Notes: generated from the sequence alone by a model not told the origin. 64,000 nucleotides of DNA from Streptomyces sp. MMG1121 (GCF_001280015.1 NZ_LGDV01000262.1:62001-126000), one strand, 5' to 3'; shown: positions 54,971 through 64,000, numbered from the stretch's first letter. Translations and numbers: made by a program.

Positions 54971-55699
54971 TCAGGCCGGCGGGTCGCCCGCCGCCACCGG
55001 GTGCGCCTCGAGGTCCGCGGCGCCGAGCAGGTCGGTGATCAGCTCGGCGGACCCTGCGACATAGGTGCTGGTCAGGTCCACGTCCCCGCCCAGGATCCAG
55101 GCACGGTCCGCGGGCCACCACAGGTCGGGCAACTCGGCGAACTCGTCCAGGGACGCGGGTGTGACGGCGTCGGCCAGGGCGCCGGAGAGCAGCACCTCGT
55201 CCCGCCCGGGGGTCTCGAAGGTGGGCACGTGCGCGAAGTCCCACCGGCCGTATCCGTGCCACAGCCCGAACCAGCACCGCTGCGGGGTCGTGGTGTGCCG
55301 GGCCAGCACGGGCAGGAGGGCCCGGGCGACGTCGGGCGGGGTCGGGCCCTCGGCGGGATGCTCGTCCCAGACACCGGGCAGGCCGTACTCGGGGGCGCTG
55401 TGGTAGTCGCGGTCCATGCCGACGACCTCGTGCCAGCGCGTGCCCGGCGTGACGCGGGTCCCGCGCGCGGCGGCCACCGCCGACCAGCGCACCGGCCGCT
55501 CGTCGAGGGAGGCGGGATGCAGGATCCGGGCGTACGCCGCGAACCCCGCGGCGGCGACGCCTGCCACCGTCCCGAAGGTGCCGTGGCCCGGTGCGCGCGG
55601 CGTCAGCCAGTCGGCGGGGGAGAGCGTGTCGGTACGGACGCGCAGGCGCCCGTACCACTGCGGTGCGGGGGCCCGGCGCACCACGCGGAAGTCGTCCAT
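54971..55699 (-). CDS. Conserved hypothetical protein
   Basis: The 242-residue protein starts MDDFRVVRRAPAPQWYGRLRVRTDTLSPADW, with no family motif I recognise. Sequence such as HHD-free aromatic strands (CWFGLWHGYGRWDFAHVPTF) and acidic loops suggests a soluble globular protein. Good codon use supports it as a real gene. The frame upstream of this start is not convincing. It is on the minus strand, between VOC and amidohydrolase genes. Confidence 0.72.
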   Translation of the reverse strand: MDDFRVVRRAPAPQWYGRLRVRTDTLSPADWLTPRAPGHGTFGTVAGVAAAGFAAYARILHPASLDERPVRWSAVAAARGTRVTPGTRWHEVVGMDRDYHSAPEYGLPGVWDEHPAEGPTPPDVARALLPVLARHTTTPQRCWFGLWHGYGRWDFAHVPTFETPGRDEVLLSGALADAVTPASLDEFAELPDLWWPADRAWILGGDVDLTSTYVAGSAELITDLLGAADLEAHPVAAGDPPA

Positions 55700-55960
55700 C
55701 CGCCCAGTGTGCCGTGCGGGTCGGGCCGGGGCGGCACCGGATCGCGCCCGCCGGACGGACGGGCCGTGGCGGAGAGGGCAGGATTGGCGCCTGCGTGGAC
55801 TCCCTGAAGTCGGACCGTGAGCCGTGCTCGCCGGCCCCCCATCTGCCCCCTGGGGCACCTCTCCCCGTCACCGGTTCCGGTGTCCCGTTCCGTGCCGCCG
55901 GCGGGACCAGCCGTGGCAGGGGCCGCTGAGCGCGCGCCGGCGCGTCGCCGGCGGCTCCGG

Positions 55961-57532
55961 TCACGCGCCCCGGTGCACCACGTGCCCGCCGGTCACGGTC
56001 AACGCGACCGGGGCGGCGGCCAGTTCGTCGGCCGACGCGTGCACGGGGTCCACGGTCAGCGCGGTCAGGTCGGCGCGGCAGCCGGGCGCGATCCGGCCGG
56101 CGACACCGGACTCCCCGGCCGCTGCCGCCGCATGACTGGTGCAGCCCTCCAGCGCCTGCAACGGCGTCAGACCCGGCCGGCGCGCCGCGGCGCCCTTCGG
56201 CCGGCGGGCCGTCGTCAGCACGGCCCGGACGTCGTAGGGCGCGATGGGCCAGTCCGAGCCGAGTGCGACCGTCGCGCCCGCCTCCCGTAGGTCCCGCAGC
56301 CGCCAGGCGCGGGCGGCCCGGTCACCGCCCAGCCGACGGGACCACTCGTCGGTGCCGTCGTCGCGCGTGTACCCGGTGTGCGGCGGCTGGAGGGAGGCCG
56401 CCACCCCCAACTCGGCGAAACGGGGCAGGAGTTCGTCGGGCGCGGTCTCGATGTGCTCGATCCGGTGCGCCCCGCGCCCGCTCGGCCCGAGGGAGGCGAC
56501 GGTGTCCAGGACGTGCCGTACGGCCGCGTCCCCGATGGCGTGCGTGGCGGTGCGGACACCGGCCGTGTGCAGGGCGCGGACGGCCTCGGCGTAGGCGCGC
56601 GGTTCCGGCCAGAACGCCGCGGTGCCCTGACCGTGGCAGTCGGGGTGCTCCAGCCACGCCGTGCCGCCCTCGACGGTGCCGTCCATGAAGAACTTGACCC
56701 CGCCCACCAGCCAGTGCCGCCCGCCCCTGACCTGGAGCCGCACCAGCTCCCGCAGCGCGTCGTCGTCGGCGCCCGGCATGCACCAGGGCGCGAACCGCAG
56801 CCGCAGCGGCAGGACCGTCTCCCGCGCCACCGCCTCCACCAGGTCGAGGTCGCCGCCGTCCATCACATGGGCGCCGGTGAGCCCCGTCGCGGCCATGGCG
56901 GACAGCAACTCCAGCAGCCGGGCCCGCCTTTGGTCGTACGACGGCCGGGGCGCGATGCCCGCCACCAGGTCCATCGCGGCATGCTCGACCAGGTGGCCGG
57001 TGGGCCTGCCCGCCGTGTCGCACACCACCTCCGCGTGCTGGGCGAAGGCGCGTGGTCCGCTCACCCCGGCGGCCGCCAGCGCGGCGGCGCTGGCGAGGGC
57101 GGAGTGGCCGTCGTAGAGACGGAGGAAGGCGGGAGCGCCGTCGAGCACGTCCGCGATCAGGTCGTGCCGGATGGACCGGCCCCCGAACGCGTTGTGGTCC
57201 AGGCCGTGGCCGAGGACCCAGCCCTCGGTCCGCTCGGCCCGGGCGAGCGTCGCGCGCAGCCCGGCCAGGTCCGTCACGCCCGACAGGTCCGTGCCCGTGG
57301 CCATGTCCAGCCCCCACACCGGATGGCTGTGCGCGTCGACCAGGCCGGGCACGAGGTGCGCGCCGTGCAGGTCGACGACCTCGGTGCCGGGCCCGCGCCA
57401 GTCGCGTACGTCGGCCTCCCCGCCGACCACGGTGATCACCCCGTCGTGCACGGCGACGGACGAGGCGGTGGGGCAGGCGGGGTCGAGGGTGCGGACCTGG
57501 GCGCCGGTGAGGACGAGGTCGGCTGCGGGCAT
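55961..57532 (-). CDS. YtcJ-like amidohydrolase (amidohydrolase family 3)
   Basis: The 523-residue enzyme has the metal-binding VDAHSHP strand (HxH), the carboxylatable-lysine-type strand VKFFMDGTVEGGT, the ATHAIGD and HRIEHIE histidines, and GSDWPIAP with the last aspartate. It should hydrolyse an amide, ester or lactam. An AGGAG RBS precedes the ATG. It follows the APC permease on the same strand after a 35-bp gap, so it may degrade the imported compound, with the divergent TetR regulator controlling both. Confidence 0.9.
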   Translation of the reverse strand: MPAADLVLTGAQVRTLDPACPTASSVAVHDGVITVVGGEADVRDWRGPGTEVVDLHGAHLVPGLVDAHSHPVWGLDMATGTDLSGVTDLAGLRATLARAERTEGWVLGHGLDHNAFGGRSIRHDLIADVLDGAPAFLRLYDGHSALASAAALAAAGVSGPRAFAQHAEVVCDTAGRPTGHLVEHAAMDLVAGIAPRPSYDQRRARLLELLSAMAATGLTGAHVMDGGDLDLVEAVARETVLPLRLRFAPWCMPGADDDALRELVRLQVRGGRHWLVGGVKFFMDGTVEGGTAWLEHPDCHGQGTAAFWPEPRAYAEAVRALHTAGVRTATHAIGDAAVRHVLDTVASLGPSGRGAHRIEHIETAPDELLPRFAELGVAASLQPPHTGYTRDDGTDEWSRRLGGDRAARAWRLRDLREAGATVALGSDWPIAPYDVRAVLTTARRPKGAAARRPGLTPLQALEGCTSHAAAAAGESGVAGRIAPGCRADLTALTVDPVHASADELAAAPVALTVTGGHVVHRGA

Positions 57533-57567
57533 GGTGACAACTCCTGTACGGGCAATGGGGGTGGGGA

Positions 57568-59028
57568 TCAGTCGGCCGGTTCGGTGGCGAACCGGGCGTA
57601 GACGTGCGGGCGGGACCGGCGCAGCCACCACGCCAGCGCCAGGCCCAGGACGAAGACGCCGGGCGCCACGACGACGAGCAGGGTGTTCACGGCCGGGGAC
57701 GCACCGGTGAACAGATCGATGTGGGTCACCACCAGTGCGATCGCGGCCGTCAGCAGCACGGCGGCGAGCACCGGGGCCAGCACCGTGCGCACCCTGCCCT
57801 CGGTGTGGCGCACCCGCCGGAAGTAGCAGGGCACCGCGATCGCGGCGAGCAGCTGGAGCAGCAACAGCCCGATCATTCCCGGGGTGTTCACCCACAGCAG
57901 CAACTGCTGGTACGGGTCGGCGTGTGCCGCCCAGAACGCGAGCACGACCACGGCGCCGAGGACGGTCTGGGCGAGGCCGGCGAGGTAGGGCGAACGGTGC
58001 CGGGGATGGATCCGGCCGAGCCCGCGCGGCAGGACGCCCTCCTCGGCCAGGGCGAGGGCGTACCGGTTGATGGCGTTGTGGAAGGCGAGGAGGGAGGCGA
58101 TGACGCTGGTGACGATGAAGACGTGCATCAGGTCGGCGGCCCAGCCGCCCACATAGGCGGTGATCGCGGTGAAGAACAGCCCGGCCGGGTCCTTTCCGGC
58201 CGCGCGGACCACCTGGCCGGCGCCGAAGGCCTGGACGGCGATCCAGACGACGAACGCGTAGAAGAGGCCGAGGAATCCGACGGCCAGGTAGGTGGCGCGC
58301 GGGACCGTGCGCTCGGGGTCGCGGGCCTCGCGGCGGTAGATCACGGTCGACTCGAACCCGGTGAACGCGGCGAAGGCGAAGGCGAGGACGGCCGCCATCC
58401 CGGGCACCAGGACATGCGCCGGAGCGAGCGACGCCAGGGACAGCCCGTGTGCGCCGCCCTTGATCAGCACCCCGCCGGCGAGCAGCACGAGTATCCCGGT
58501 CTCGGCGACGAGCAGCACGCCGAGCACCTTGGCGCCGAAGTCGATCGAGCGGTAGCCGCCGTAGCCGATCAGGAGCAGCCCGGCCAGGGAGATCGGCAGC
58601 CAGGGCACGTCGGTTCCGCCGAGGGTGTGCAGGGTGTCGCGGGCGGTGGTGGCGAGCAGCCCGTAGACGCCGATCTCCATGCCGTTGTAGCCGATGAGGG
58701 CCAGCATGGCGGCGCCGATGCCGACCGGCCGGCCAAGGCCCCGGGTGATGTAGGCGTAGAAGGCGCCGCCGCTGGTCACATGGCGGCTCATGGTGGTGAA
58801 GCCGACGGCGAAGACGGCGAGGGTCACACCGGCGAGCAGATAGCCGACGGGCGCGCCGACGCCGCCCAGCAGGATCGCGAGCGGAGCGACCCCGGCCATG
58901 ACGGTCAGGGGGGCCGCGGCGGAGACGACGAAGAAGGCGATGTCGGCGGTGCCGAGGGAACCGGACCGGAGACCGGCCGCGCCGGACGGCGCGCCCTCCT
59001 TGGGGAGTTCGGAGGTGGACACGGACAT
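57568..59028 (-). CDS. APC-family amino acid permease
   Basis: The 486-residue protein has twelve predicted helices, starting with LGTADIAFFVVSAAAPLTVMAGVAP, and the GFESTVIYRREARDPERTVPRATY motif between helices, typical of the APC superfamily. It likely imports an amino acid, amine or related compound. The ATG at MSVSTSEL was chosen where coding character begins. It is the first gene of a permease-amidohydrolase operon facing a TetR regulator. Confidence 0.9.
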   Translation of the reverse strand: MSVSTSELPKEGAPSGAAGLRSGSLGTADIAFFVVSAAAPLTVMAGVAPLAILLGGVGAPVGYLLAGVTLAVFAVGFTTMSRHVTSGGAFYAYITRGLGRPVGIGAAMLALIGYNGMEIGVYGLLATTARDTLHTLGGTDVPWLPISLAGLLLIGYGGYRSIDFGAKVLGVLLVAETGILVLLAGGVLIKGGAHGLSLASLAPAHVLVPGMAAVLAFAFAAFTGFESTVIYRREARDPERTVPRATYLAVGFLGLFYAFVVWIAVQAFGAGQVVRAAGKDPAGLFFTAITAYVGGWAADLMHVFIVTSVIASLLAFHNAINRYALALAEEGVLPRGLGRIHPRHRSPYLAGLAQTVLGAVVVLAFWAAHADPYQQLLLWVNTPGMIGLLLLQLLAAIAVPCYFRRVRHTEGRVRTVLAPVLAAVLLTAAIALVVTHIDLFTGASPAVNTLLVVVAPGVFVLGLALAWWLRRSRPHVYARFATEPAD

Positions 59029-59172
59029 ACGGGGAGCCCTTCTGGCGGCGGAGGGGAGGGGGTCCCGGTGGTGGGGCAGCCGGGTTCGCGGGCTTCGGCG
59101 GGCCGGGCCCGGGGCGGGCGGGCATGGCGGCGTCTCCGGGCGCACGGAAGGGATGGCGGCGCCCCGAGCCGT

Positions 59173-59193
59173 AAACCTAAAGGCTTTCGGTTT
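59173..59193. promoter_or_regulatory. Putative TetR operator
   Basis: AAACCTAAAG and its near-complement CTTTCGGTTT flank one central G in a 21-bp inverted repeat (9 of 10 pairs match). It lies in the divergent region between the permease and tetR genes and should control both. Confidence 0.65.
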
Positions 59194-59259
59194 CCGCAAT
59201 GTAACCTGCCGTTGGGCATCGGGGAAGACCTCGGGAACACCTCAGGGGGAACGCTGATC

Positions 59260-59874
59260 ATGGGACGGCCGCGCACACCGCTCCTCGACCGCGAGCGCAT
59301 CACCACGACCGCGCTGGAGCTGATCGACGAGTGCGGTGACTTCAGCGTTCCGCGGATCGCCCGGCGGCTCGGCGCGCAGACCGGATCGGTGTACCACCAC
59401 GTCGACGGCCGCGACGGCATAGTGGAACTGCTGCGCGAGCGGGTCTGCGCCGCGATCGACCCGGGCACCCTCGAACGGACCCCGTGGGACGCGGCCCTCG
59501 AGGCCTGGGCCCGCTCCTACCGCGCCGCGTTCGCCGCGCACCCCCGGACCATCCCGCTGCTCATGACCTCGCCCGTCCGCGCGCCCCGGGTCCTGGAGCA
59601 GTACGAGCGTGCCGTGAGCCTGCTCCTCGCGGCCGGCTTCGACCGCGCCGAGATCATGCCGCTGATCATCGCGCTGGAGAACCTGGTGCTGGGCTCCGCC
59701 CTCGACCTGACCGCACCGGAGATCATGTGGGAGCTGACGGACCACGCGCCGACCCCGCATCTCGCCGAGGCGCTCGCCGCCGTGGGCGAGGGCCGGGCCG
59801 ACCGTGCCTTCGAGCTGGGTCTGACGGCGTTCATGAACCATGCGCGGGCGCTGCGCGAGAGTGGTTACCGGTGA
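59260..59874 (+). CDS. TetR-family transcriptional regulator
   Basis: The 204-residue protein has the TetR HTH (DRERITTTALELIDECGDFSVPRIARRLGAQTGSVYHHVDGRDGIVELL) and a C-terminal helical domain (FAAHPRTIPLLMTSPVRAPRVLEQYERAVSLL...) of the TetR_C type. It is divergent from the permease-amidohydrolase pair, with a 21-bp inverted repeat between them. The ligand is probably the transported compound. AGGGGG precedes the ATG. Confidence 0.93.
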   Translation: MGRPRTPLLDRERITTTALELIDECGDFSVPRIARRLGAQTGSVYHHVDGRDGIVELLRERVCAAIDPGTLERTPWDAALEAWARSYRAAFAAHPRTIPLLMTSPVRAPRVLEQYERAVSLLLAAGFDRAEIMPLIIALENLVLGSALDLTAPEIMWELTDHAPTPHLAEALAAVGEGRADRAFELGLTAFMNHARALRESGYR

Positions 59875-59900
59875 GTTTCCCAGTACCGCCAGTAACATGA

Positions 59901-60155
<255 letters not shown>

Positions 60156-60172
60156 TCCCATGTGATGGGTCA

Positions 60173-61735
60173 TCAGGCCCCGTACACCGTACGGACGTTG
60201 GAGCGGGGCGGCGGGGCGTGCCGGGCCGCCGGGCCCTTCGCGAACGTCCGCAGGAGGTTCTCCGTGGTGCGGGTGACGAAGCCCCGGGTGCGCCGGTCCA
60301 TCCCGTGGTCGTGGCCGAGCATGCCCGTCCCGGCCACCAGGCCCTCCACCCAGCGCGTGGTCCCGGTCGCGAACACCCCCGCCCCGGCGGAGGCCGTGTA
60401 GTACGCCGAGTCGCTGTGGCTGGGCCGCCCGCCGCACACCAGCGGGGAGTGCGCGGTGATCTCCAGCTCGCCGGGTGTGGGGGCGCCGGGGGTCACCCGG
60501 TCGTACTCGACGCCGACGAGATGGGCGAAGCCGTCGCCGGAGCGCACGCCCGTACCCTCGTACAGCCAGTGGTCCGCGGCCCGGACCACATAGGGCGCGT
60601 CCACCGGGTAGCCCTCGTAGAGCACACCCGTCAGCGAGGACTCGGGATCGGGCGCGGGTGGCAGCCGGTAGTCGGTGGTGACCAGCGCCGGCCGTGTGCC
60701 GTACAGCGGGTCGGCACGGCAGTCGGACTTGTAGCAGACCACCGTACGGTCCTCCGCCCGCTCCCCGGCCTCCAGCCGGACCCGCCGGAAGCAGGTGTTC
60801 GCGCCGAGGAAGGCGATGTTCGTCCCCGCGTCCCGGGCGGCGGTCACCTGGGCCCGTTGCCGCGGCGTCCAGTACTCGTCGTGCCCGAGGCACACGACGG
60901 CGTGCGCGCCCCGCAGCACCGCCGGGTCCCGGTGGACGTCGATGCCCGTGCTGTAGGCGAGGGGGATGCCGAGCCGCTCGGCCAGCACCACCAGAGCCCA
61001 CTCGTACACCAGGAACTTCTCGGCACCCACGCCGTCGTAGGGCCGGTCGAAGCTCACCGCGAGCGAACGCGTGGCGTACGCCCCGGACGCACCGGCGTAC
61101 AGACTGCTGCCGCCCCAGCGGTTGTACGCCTGCCAGGTCGCCGGGGCGTGCAGCAGCACCGTACGGCCCGCGCCGTCGGCGGAGCGGACGATCAGCGGCA
61201 CGTACCGCTGGTGTCCGCTGTCGGCCTCCAGCCGGAGCAGATAGGCGCCCTCCGGCCAGCCGGCGCTGTCCACGGTCAACGTCGTCGGCCAGTCGGCGCG
61301 CACGGTGCGGGTGGCGGGCAGCACACGCGGGGCGGGCCGGGCGCGGCCCGGTATGCGCTGCGACGTCCAGATCCGGCGGGCCCGCCGGCCGCCGTACCAG
61401 CCGACCCGGAACGCGGACACCCGGAAGGCCGCGGCGGTGGTCGACACCTGCAGGGCGAGCCGCTCGCCCGGAGCCACGCTCACCCGGTCCGCGTACCCGG
61501 CCACCGCGTCCGGCGGGCCGGTCGGGCCGAGCCGCCAGTCGGCCGTGCCCGGCGCGTCCCGCTCGGACTCCGGCCGCGGCCGGTCGCCGGGGGAGACGGC
61601 GGAGCGTGACCGCGGCGGTTCGGCCGTGCACGCGGCGGCCGTGCCGAGGCCCAGCCCGGCACACACCGTGAGAAAGCGCCGACGGCCGAGACCGCAGCCG
61701 TCGTGCGCGGACCTGGGGTCGGGTGCAGGAGCCAC
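60173..61735 (-). CDS. Secreted N,N-dimethylformamidase beta-subunit-like protein
   Basis: The 520-residue protein has a twin-arginine signal (GLGRRRFLTVCAGLGLGTAAACT) with a possible lipobox ending in C, then a beta-domain and the DMFase large-subunit-like domain with WQAYNRWGGSSLY, HDEYWTPRQR, FLGANTCFRRVRL and DHWLYEGTGVRSGD. Family members hydrolyse formamides, but most Streptomyces forms are uncharacterised. The GTG follows GGGAGG; earlier starts are less convincing. It is the only gene of its strand here. Confidence 0.8.
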   Translation of the reverse strand: MAPAPDPRSAHDGCGLGRRRFLTVCAGLGLGTAAACTAEPPRSRSAVSPGDRPRPESERDAPGTADWRLGPTGPPDAVAGYADRVSVAPGERLALQVSTTAAAFRVSAFRVGWYGGRRARRIWTSQRIPGRARPAPRVLPATRTVRADWPTTLTVDSAGWPEGAYLLRLEADSGHQRYVPLIVRSADGAGRTVLLHAPATWQAYNRWGGSSLYAGASGAYATRSLAVSFDRPYDGVGAEKFLVYEWALVVLAERLGIPLAYSTGIDVHRDPAVLRGAHAVVCLGHDEYWTPRQRAQVTAARDAGTNIAFLGANTCFRRVRLEAGERAEDRTVVCYKSDCRADPLYGTRPALVTTDYRLPPAPDPESSLTGVLYEGYPVDAPYVVRAADHWLYEGTGVRSGDGFAHLVGVEYDRVTPGAPTPGELEITAHSPLVCGGRPSHSDSAYYTASAGAGVFATGTTRWVEGLVAGTGMLGHDHGMDRRTRGFVTRTTENLLRTFAKGPAARHAPPPRSNVRTVYGA

Positions 61736-61811
61736 GTCACCTCCCGGATGCGTCCGTGCTCCAGCGTCGCGGCGCCCACGCACCCGGCGCAACCGCAGGG
61801 CGACGGCGCGA

Positions 61812-62120
61812 TCAGGTGCACAAGCCGGCGTGCACGTGGTCGTGGCGGGTGGCGTCGCTGAAGAACCGGTCGGCGGCGCCGCCCGACAGCGGCACCGGAC
61901 CGCCCGCGTTGTACGGCCCGGCGGCGGCCGCGTCCCGCTTGAACCGCTCGATCAGGGTGCGCGGGGTCGCCGGGTCGGCGCCCGCGCCCGCGCGCGTGGG
62001 GGTCCGCCCTACCCGGTGCGTCCGTTCGTCGTCGCCGGTGACGGCCGTGTCCGGCTCCGCGGCGTCGACGGCCGCGGGCCGCACGCGAGCCGGTACACGA
62101 ACGAACGCGCCCCCGGTCAC
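61812..62120 (-). pseudogene. Possible remnant of a secreted protein (C-terminal part)
   Basis: About 60 codons ending at 61812 look coding: ATPRTLIERFKRDAAAAGPYNAGGPVPLSGGAADRFFSDATRHDHVHAGLCT. The RHDHVHAG ending recalls peptidoglycan-peptidase or related exported proteins. There is no good start or signal peptide, and the frame runs into the terminator at 62106-62134, so this may be a truncated remnant or a small gene. Confidence 0.35.
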
Positions 62121-62134
62121 CGACCGGGGGCGCG
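62106..62134. terminator. Terminator of the phosphoesterase gene
   Basis: A perfect 13-bp stem, CGCGCCCCCGGTC (62106-62118) with GACCGGGGGCGCG (62122-62134), and a 3-nt loop lie 16 bases after the stop codon of the gene at 62150. Confidence 0.8.
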
Positions 62135-62149
62135 CTTCAGGTGCGGGGA

Positions 62150-63979
62150 TCAGACCCGCTGCTTGCGGCGCATCGTCAGGTACGTCCCGGTCGCGCCCGC
62201 GGCCAGCAGGGCGCCCACGCCGAGGCCGACCGGAAGGGCCGGGAAGCCGGAGGCGTCGGTCGTCGCGGCCGTGTTCTGCATCGCCGGTCCCGGCGTGATG
62301 CTGGTGCTCACCGGGGCGACGTGCCGGATCGGGCCGACGTGCTTGACCGAACCGTCGGTGTTCAGCAGCACCTGCTTGTTGTTCGGGTGCCGGAAGTCGA
62401 ACATCCCGGACAGGGAGCCCGCCGTGGCGTCGAAGGAGTGGTCGCCGACGCGGCCGGTACGCCAGTTGTCCTCGATGAACCGGGTGATGGACGCCTGGTT
62501 CGTCAGCGTGTGGTCGACCTTGTTCACCTTGCTGTACGGCGAGATGACGAGCAGCGGCTGACGGGTACCGGGGCCACAGCGGTCGGCGTAACCGCCGGTC
62601 GCCTTCGGGCCCTTCTGGCAGGCGGGGCTGTCGGTCGCCTTGCCGTTGGAGCCGAGGGCGGTGTCCGTCGAGCCGTTCTTCGGGACGACGTAGGCGTGGT
62701 CGTACCAGCCGTCGGAGTCGTCGTAGGCGACCACGATCGCGGTGGACTTCCACTGCGGCGAGCTCTGGATCGCGTTGATCTGCTGGACCAGGAAGTGCTG
62801 CTCGTCGGTCGGGTCGGAGTAGCCGGCGTGGCCGTCCTGGTACTCACCGGCCTTGAGGAAGCTGACCGACGGGAGCTTGCCCGCCTTGAGCGCGGCCGAG
62901 AAGTCGGTCAGGTCGTAGTTGTGGTTCGCCCGCCCGTCGTGGCCGATCTCGGAGACGTTCTTCGGGGCCAGGTGGTGCGGGTTGGCCGTCGACTTGTAGT
63001 ACGAGAACGGATTGTGGTGCGGGCTGTAGTCCGCCGCGGCCGCGCCGCCCACGTTGGTGTGCGTGGTGTCGCACTTGGCGTACGAGCCGGACGTGCCGGT
63101 CCACGCGGTCGAGGGCCGGAAGCCGCCCTGGAACCAGCCCCAGCTCACCTTCCGGGTGTTGAGCAGGTCACCGATGTTCTTGCCCTGCATCGACGCCAGC
63201 GCGTTGGTGCTGGTGTGGTCCTTGTCGGAGCAGTCGTCGTAGGCCGGGTCGGGGTCGTTGATCACCGTGCCGACACCCTTGGCGTCGGGCGACTGGACGG
63301 TGTACGAGTCCGGCTTCGAGGTCTGCTTGCCGGTGGCCGGGTCGACGGAGACGACGCCGTGCGTGTTGCCGGAGGCCAGGTTCAGCGCGCCGGGCGTGGA
63401 CGGCCCGTAGTTCGAGCTGTAGGAGCGGTCGCTCAGGGCGTAGTGCTGGGCGTAGTTCCACAGGCCGGTGACGGTGTTGCCGTCGTAGTAGTCCATCGCC
63501 AGGCCGGGCTCGCCGAACAGGCCGCCGCTGCACTTGTCGACGTCGGTGTTCTGCACGAACTGGTCGGCCTTGCCGCCGTTGTACGCGTACTGCTCCGGCC
63601 CGTAGGAGTGGTTCTGGTCGCAGGTCATGGCCTGCGCCGGGGAGAGCCGCTTCGGTGCGTACTGGTTCGGGTTCTTCTTCAACAGGCCCGCGTGCGCGAG
63701 GGTGTCGATGTCCTTCGGGGTGTTCTTCGACGCCGTGAACTTCGTGCCGTCGGTGTTGGCGGCCTGCGGGTAGGTCGCGAAGTAGTGGTCGAACGAGATG
63801 TTCTCGTCGAACAGCACGACCACGTGCTGGATCGGCGTGGCGGTCGAGGAACGCCCGCCGTGCCCGTGCGCGGGCACGGCTGCCCAACCGGGCGCGTTGC
63901 TGCCGAGCACGGTGAGCGCGGCGGCACCCGCGAGCGCGCCCAGGCTCCGCATCGCGGCTCGTCTTCCTCTGCTGGCCAT
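62150..63979 (-). CDS. Phospholipase C/acid phosphatase-type phosphoesterase, membrane-anchored
   Basis: The 609-residue protein has a twin-arginine-type signal (ASRGRRAAMRSLGALAGAAALTV), the PF04185 phosphoesterase start HVVVLFDENISFDHYFATYP and the late YDDSDGWYDHA and LLVISPYSKVN metal segments. It should release phosphate or a phosphoalcohol outside the cell. The C-terminus has a single membrane helix (LPVGLGVGALLAAGATGTYLTM) and RRKQRV, so it is probably anchored. The ATG at 63979 is preferred because GGAGGGG is at the right distance; a TTG nine bases upstream is too close to it. Confidence 0.88.
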   Translation of the reverse strand: MASRGRRAAMRSLGALAGAAALTVLGSNAPGWAAVPAHGHGGRSSTATPIQHVVVLFDENISFDHYFATYPQAANTDGTKFTASKNTPKDIDTLAHAGLLKKNPNQYAPKRLSPAQAMTCDQNHSYGPEQYAYNGGKADQFVQNTDVDKCSGGLFGEPGLAMDYYDGNTVTGLWNYAQHYALSDRSYSSNYGPSTPGALNLASGNTHGVVSVDPATGKQTSKPDSYTVQSPDAKGVGTVINDPDPAYDDCSDKDHTSTNALASMQGKNIGDLLNTRKVSWGWFQGGFRPSTAWTGTSGSYAKCDTTHTNVGGAAAADYSPHHNPFSYYKSTANPHHLAPKNVSEIGHDGRANHNYDLTDFSAALKAGKLPSVSFLKAGEYQDGHAGYSDPTDEQHFLVQQINAIQSSPQWKSTAIVVAYDDSDGWYDHAYVVPKNGSTDTALGSNGKATDSPACQKGPKATGGYADRCGPGTRQPLLVISPYSKVNKVDHTLTNQASITRFIEDNWRTGRVGDHSFDATAGSLSGMFDFRHPNNKQVLLNTDGSVKHVGPIRHVAPVSTSITPGPAMQNTAATTDASGFPALPVGLGVGALLAAGATGTYLTMRRKQRV

Positions 63980-64000
63980 GATGGTCAACCCCTCCGGAAC

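Noticed and set aside
62150..62230. Sortase LPxTG-type anchor on the phosphoesterase
   Set aside because: The C-terminus has a membrane helix and a basic end but no LPxTG/LAxTG motif; LPVGL does not fit.

Overview
The window reads as chromosomal DNA of a Streptomyces or very close relative. It has about 70% or more G+C with strong third-position G/C bias, GTG/TTG starts, a chaplin, a conservon (CvnABCD with P450s), a furS-cpeB-hbpS-senSR oxidative-stress locus, a BlaA/BlaB-type beta-lactamase locus and many secreted hydrolases. I saw no rRNA, tRNA, CRISPR array, insertion sequence or prophage. The window cuts an amino-acid permease at its left edge; the phosphoesterase at the right edge is complete.

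Layout. (1) 0-10.2 kb: a catabolic island. A five-gene minus-strand operon (Fae-family protein, enolase-superfamily enzyme, PuuC-like aldehyde dehydrogenase, HIBADH-type oxidoreductase, iron alcohol dehydrogenase) faces an IclR regulator, then a plus-strand aldehyde dehydrogenase and an MFS importer. The operon and the downstream pair each carry the same 19-bp inverted repeat at an almost identical distance above a promoter, so the IclR protein probably controls both. (2) 10.2-17.4 kb: an aldo/keto reductase, then a conservon cvnA-B-C-D-P450-P450 with overlapping start/stop codons. (3) 17.9-22.4 kb: a rhomboid-like membrane protein and pyruvate carboxylase, ended by a near-ideal hairpin. (4) 22.4-29.6 kb: secreted proteins (beta-propeller, small Cys-rich protein, PL7 alginate lyase, GH18 chitinase, GH31 enzyme) and a thioesterase; the chitinase has paired 12-bp DasR/chitin-type repeats.

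(5) 30-38.5 kb: GNAT/CelD-like acyltransferase, Ppx/GppA phosphatase, FAD monooxygenase, secreted propeller-lectin protein, an inositol-phosphatase-like protein with an altered metal motif, a cytokinin-dehydrogenase-like flavoenzyme and a short chaplin. (6) 38.5-43.3 kb: a decayed zone with a frameshifted methyltransferase, an acyltransferase-3 gene, remnants of a Gfo/Idh-TIM-barrel isomerase operon and a secreted TIM-barrel protein. (7) 43.7-49.1 kb: furS-katG(cpeB), hbpS and senS-senR, a heme and peroxide response module with a 20-bp perfect palindrome in the hbpS/senS intergenic region. (8) 49.2-53 kb: blaB, blaA, a cupin gene and a class A beta-lactamase, with a shared 10-bp motif upstream of both blaA and bla. 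(9) 53-64 kb: PL9-like lyase under a clear promoter/operator, VOC protein, unknown protein, YtcJ-type amidohydrolase plus APC permease under a TetR regulator, a 60-residue CxxCH protein, a DMFase-like secreted protein and a phospholipase-C-type phosphoesterase.

No single locus proves a wholly new system. The best candidates for new biology are the IclR-controlled operon with a formaldehyde-activating-enzyme homologue in a lineage not known to use methanopterin, the matched operators found here, the blaA/bla shared motif, and the decaying gene zone at 38.5-41.9 kb.
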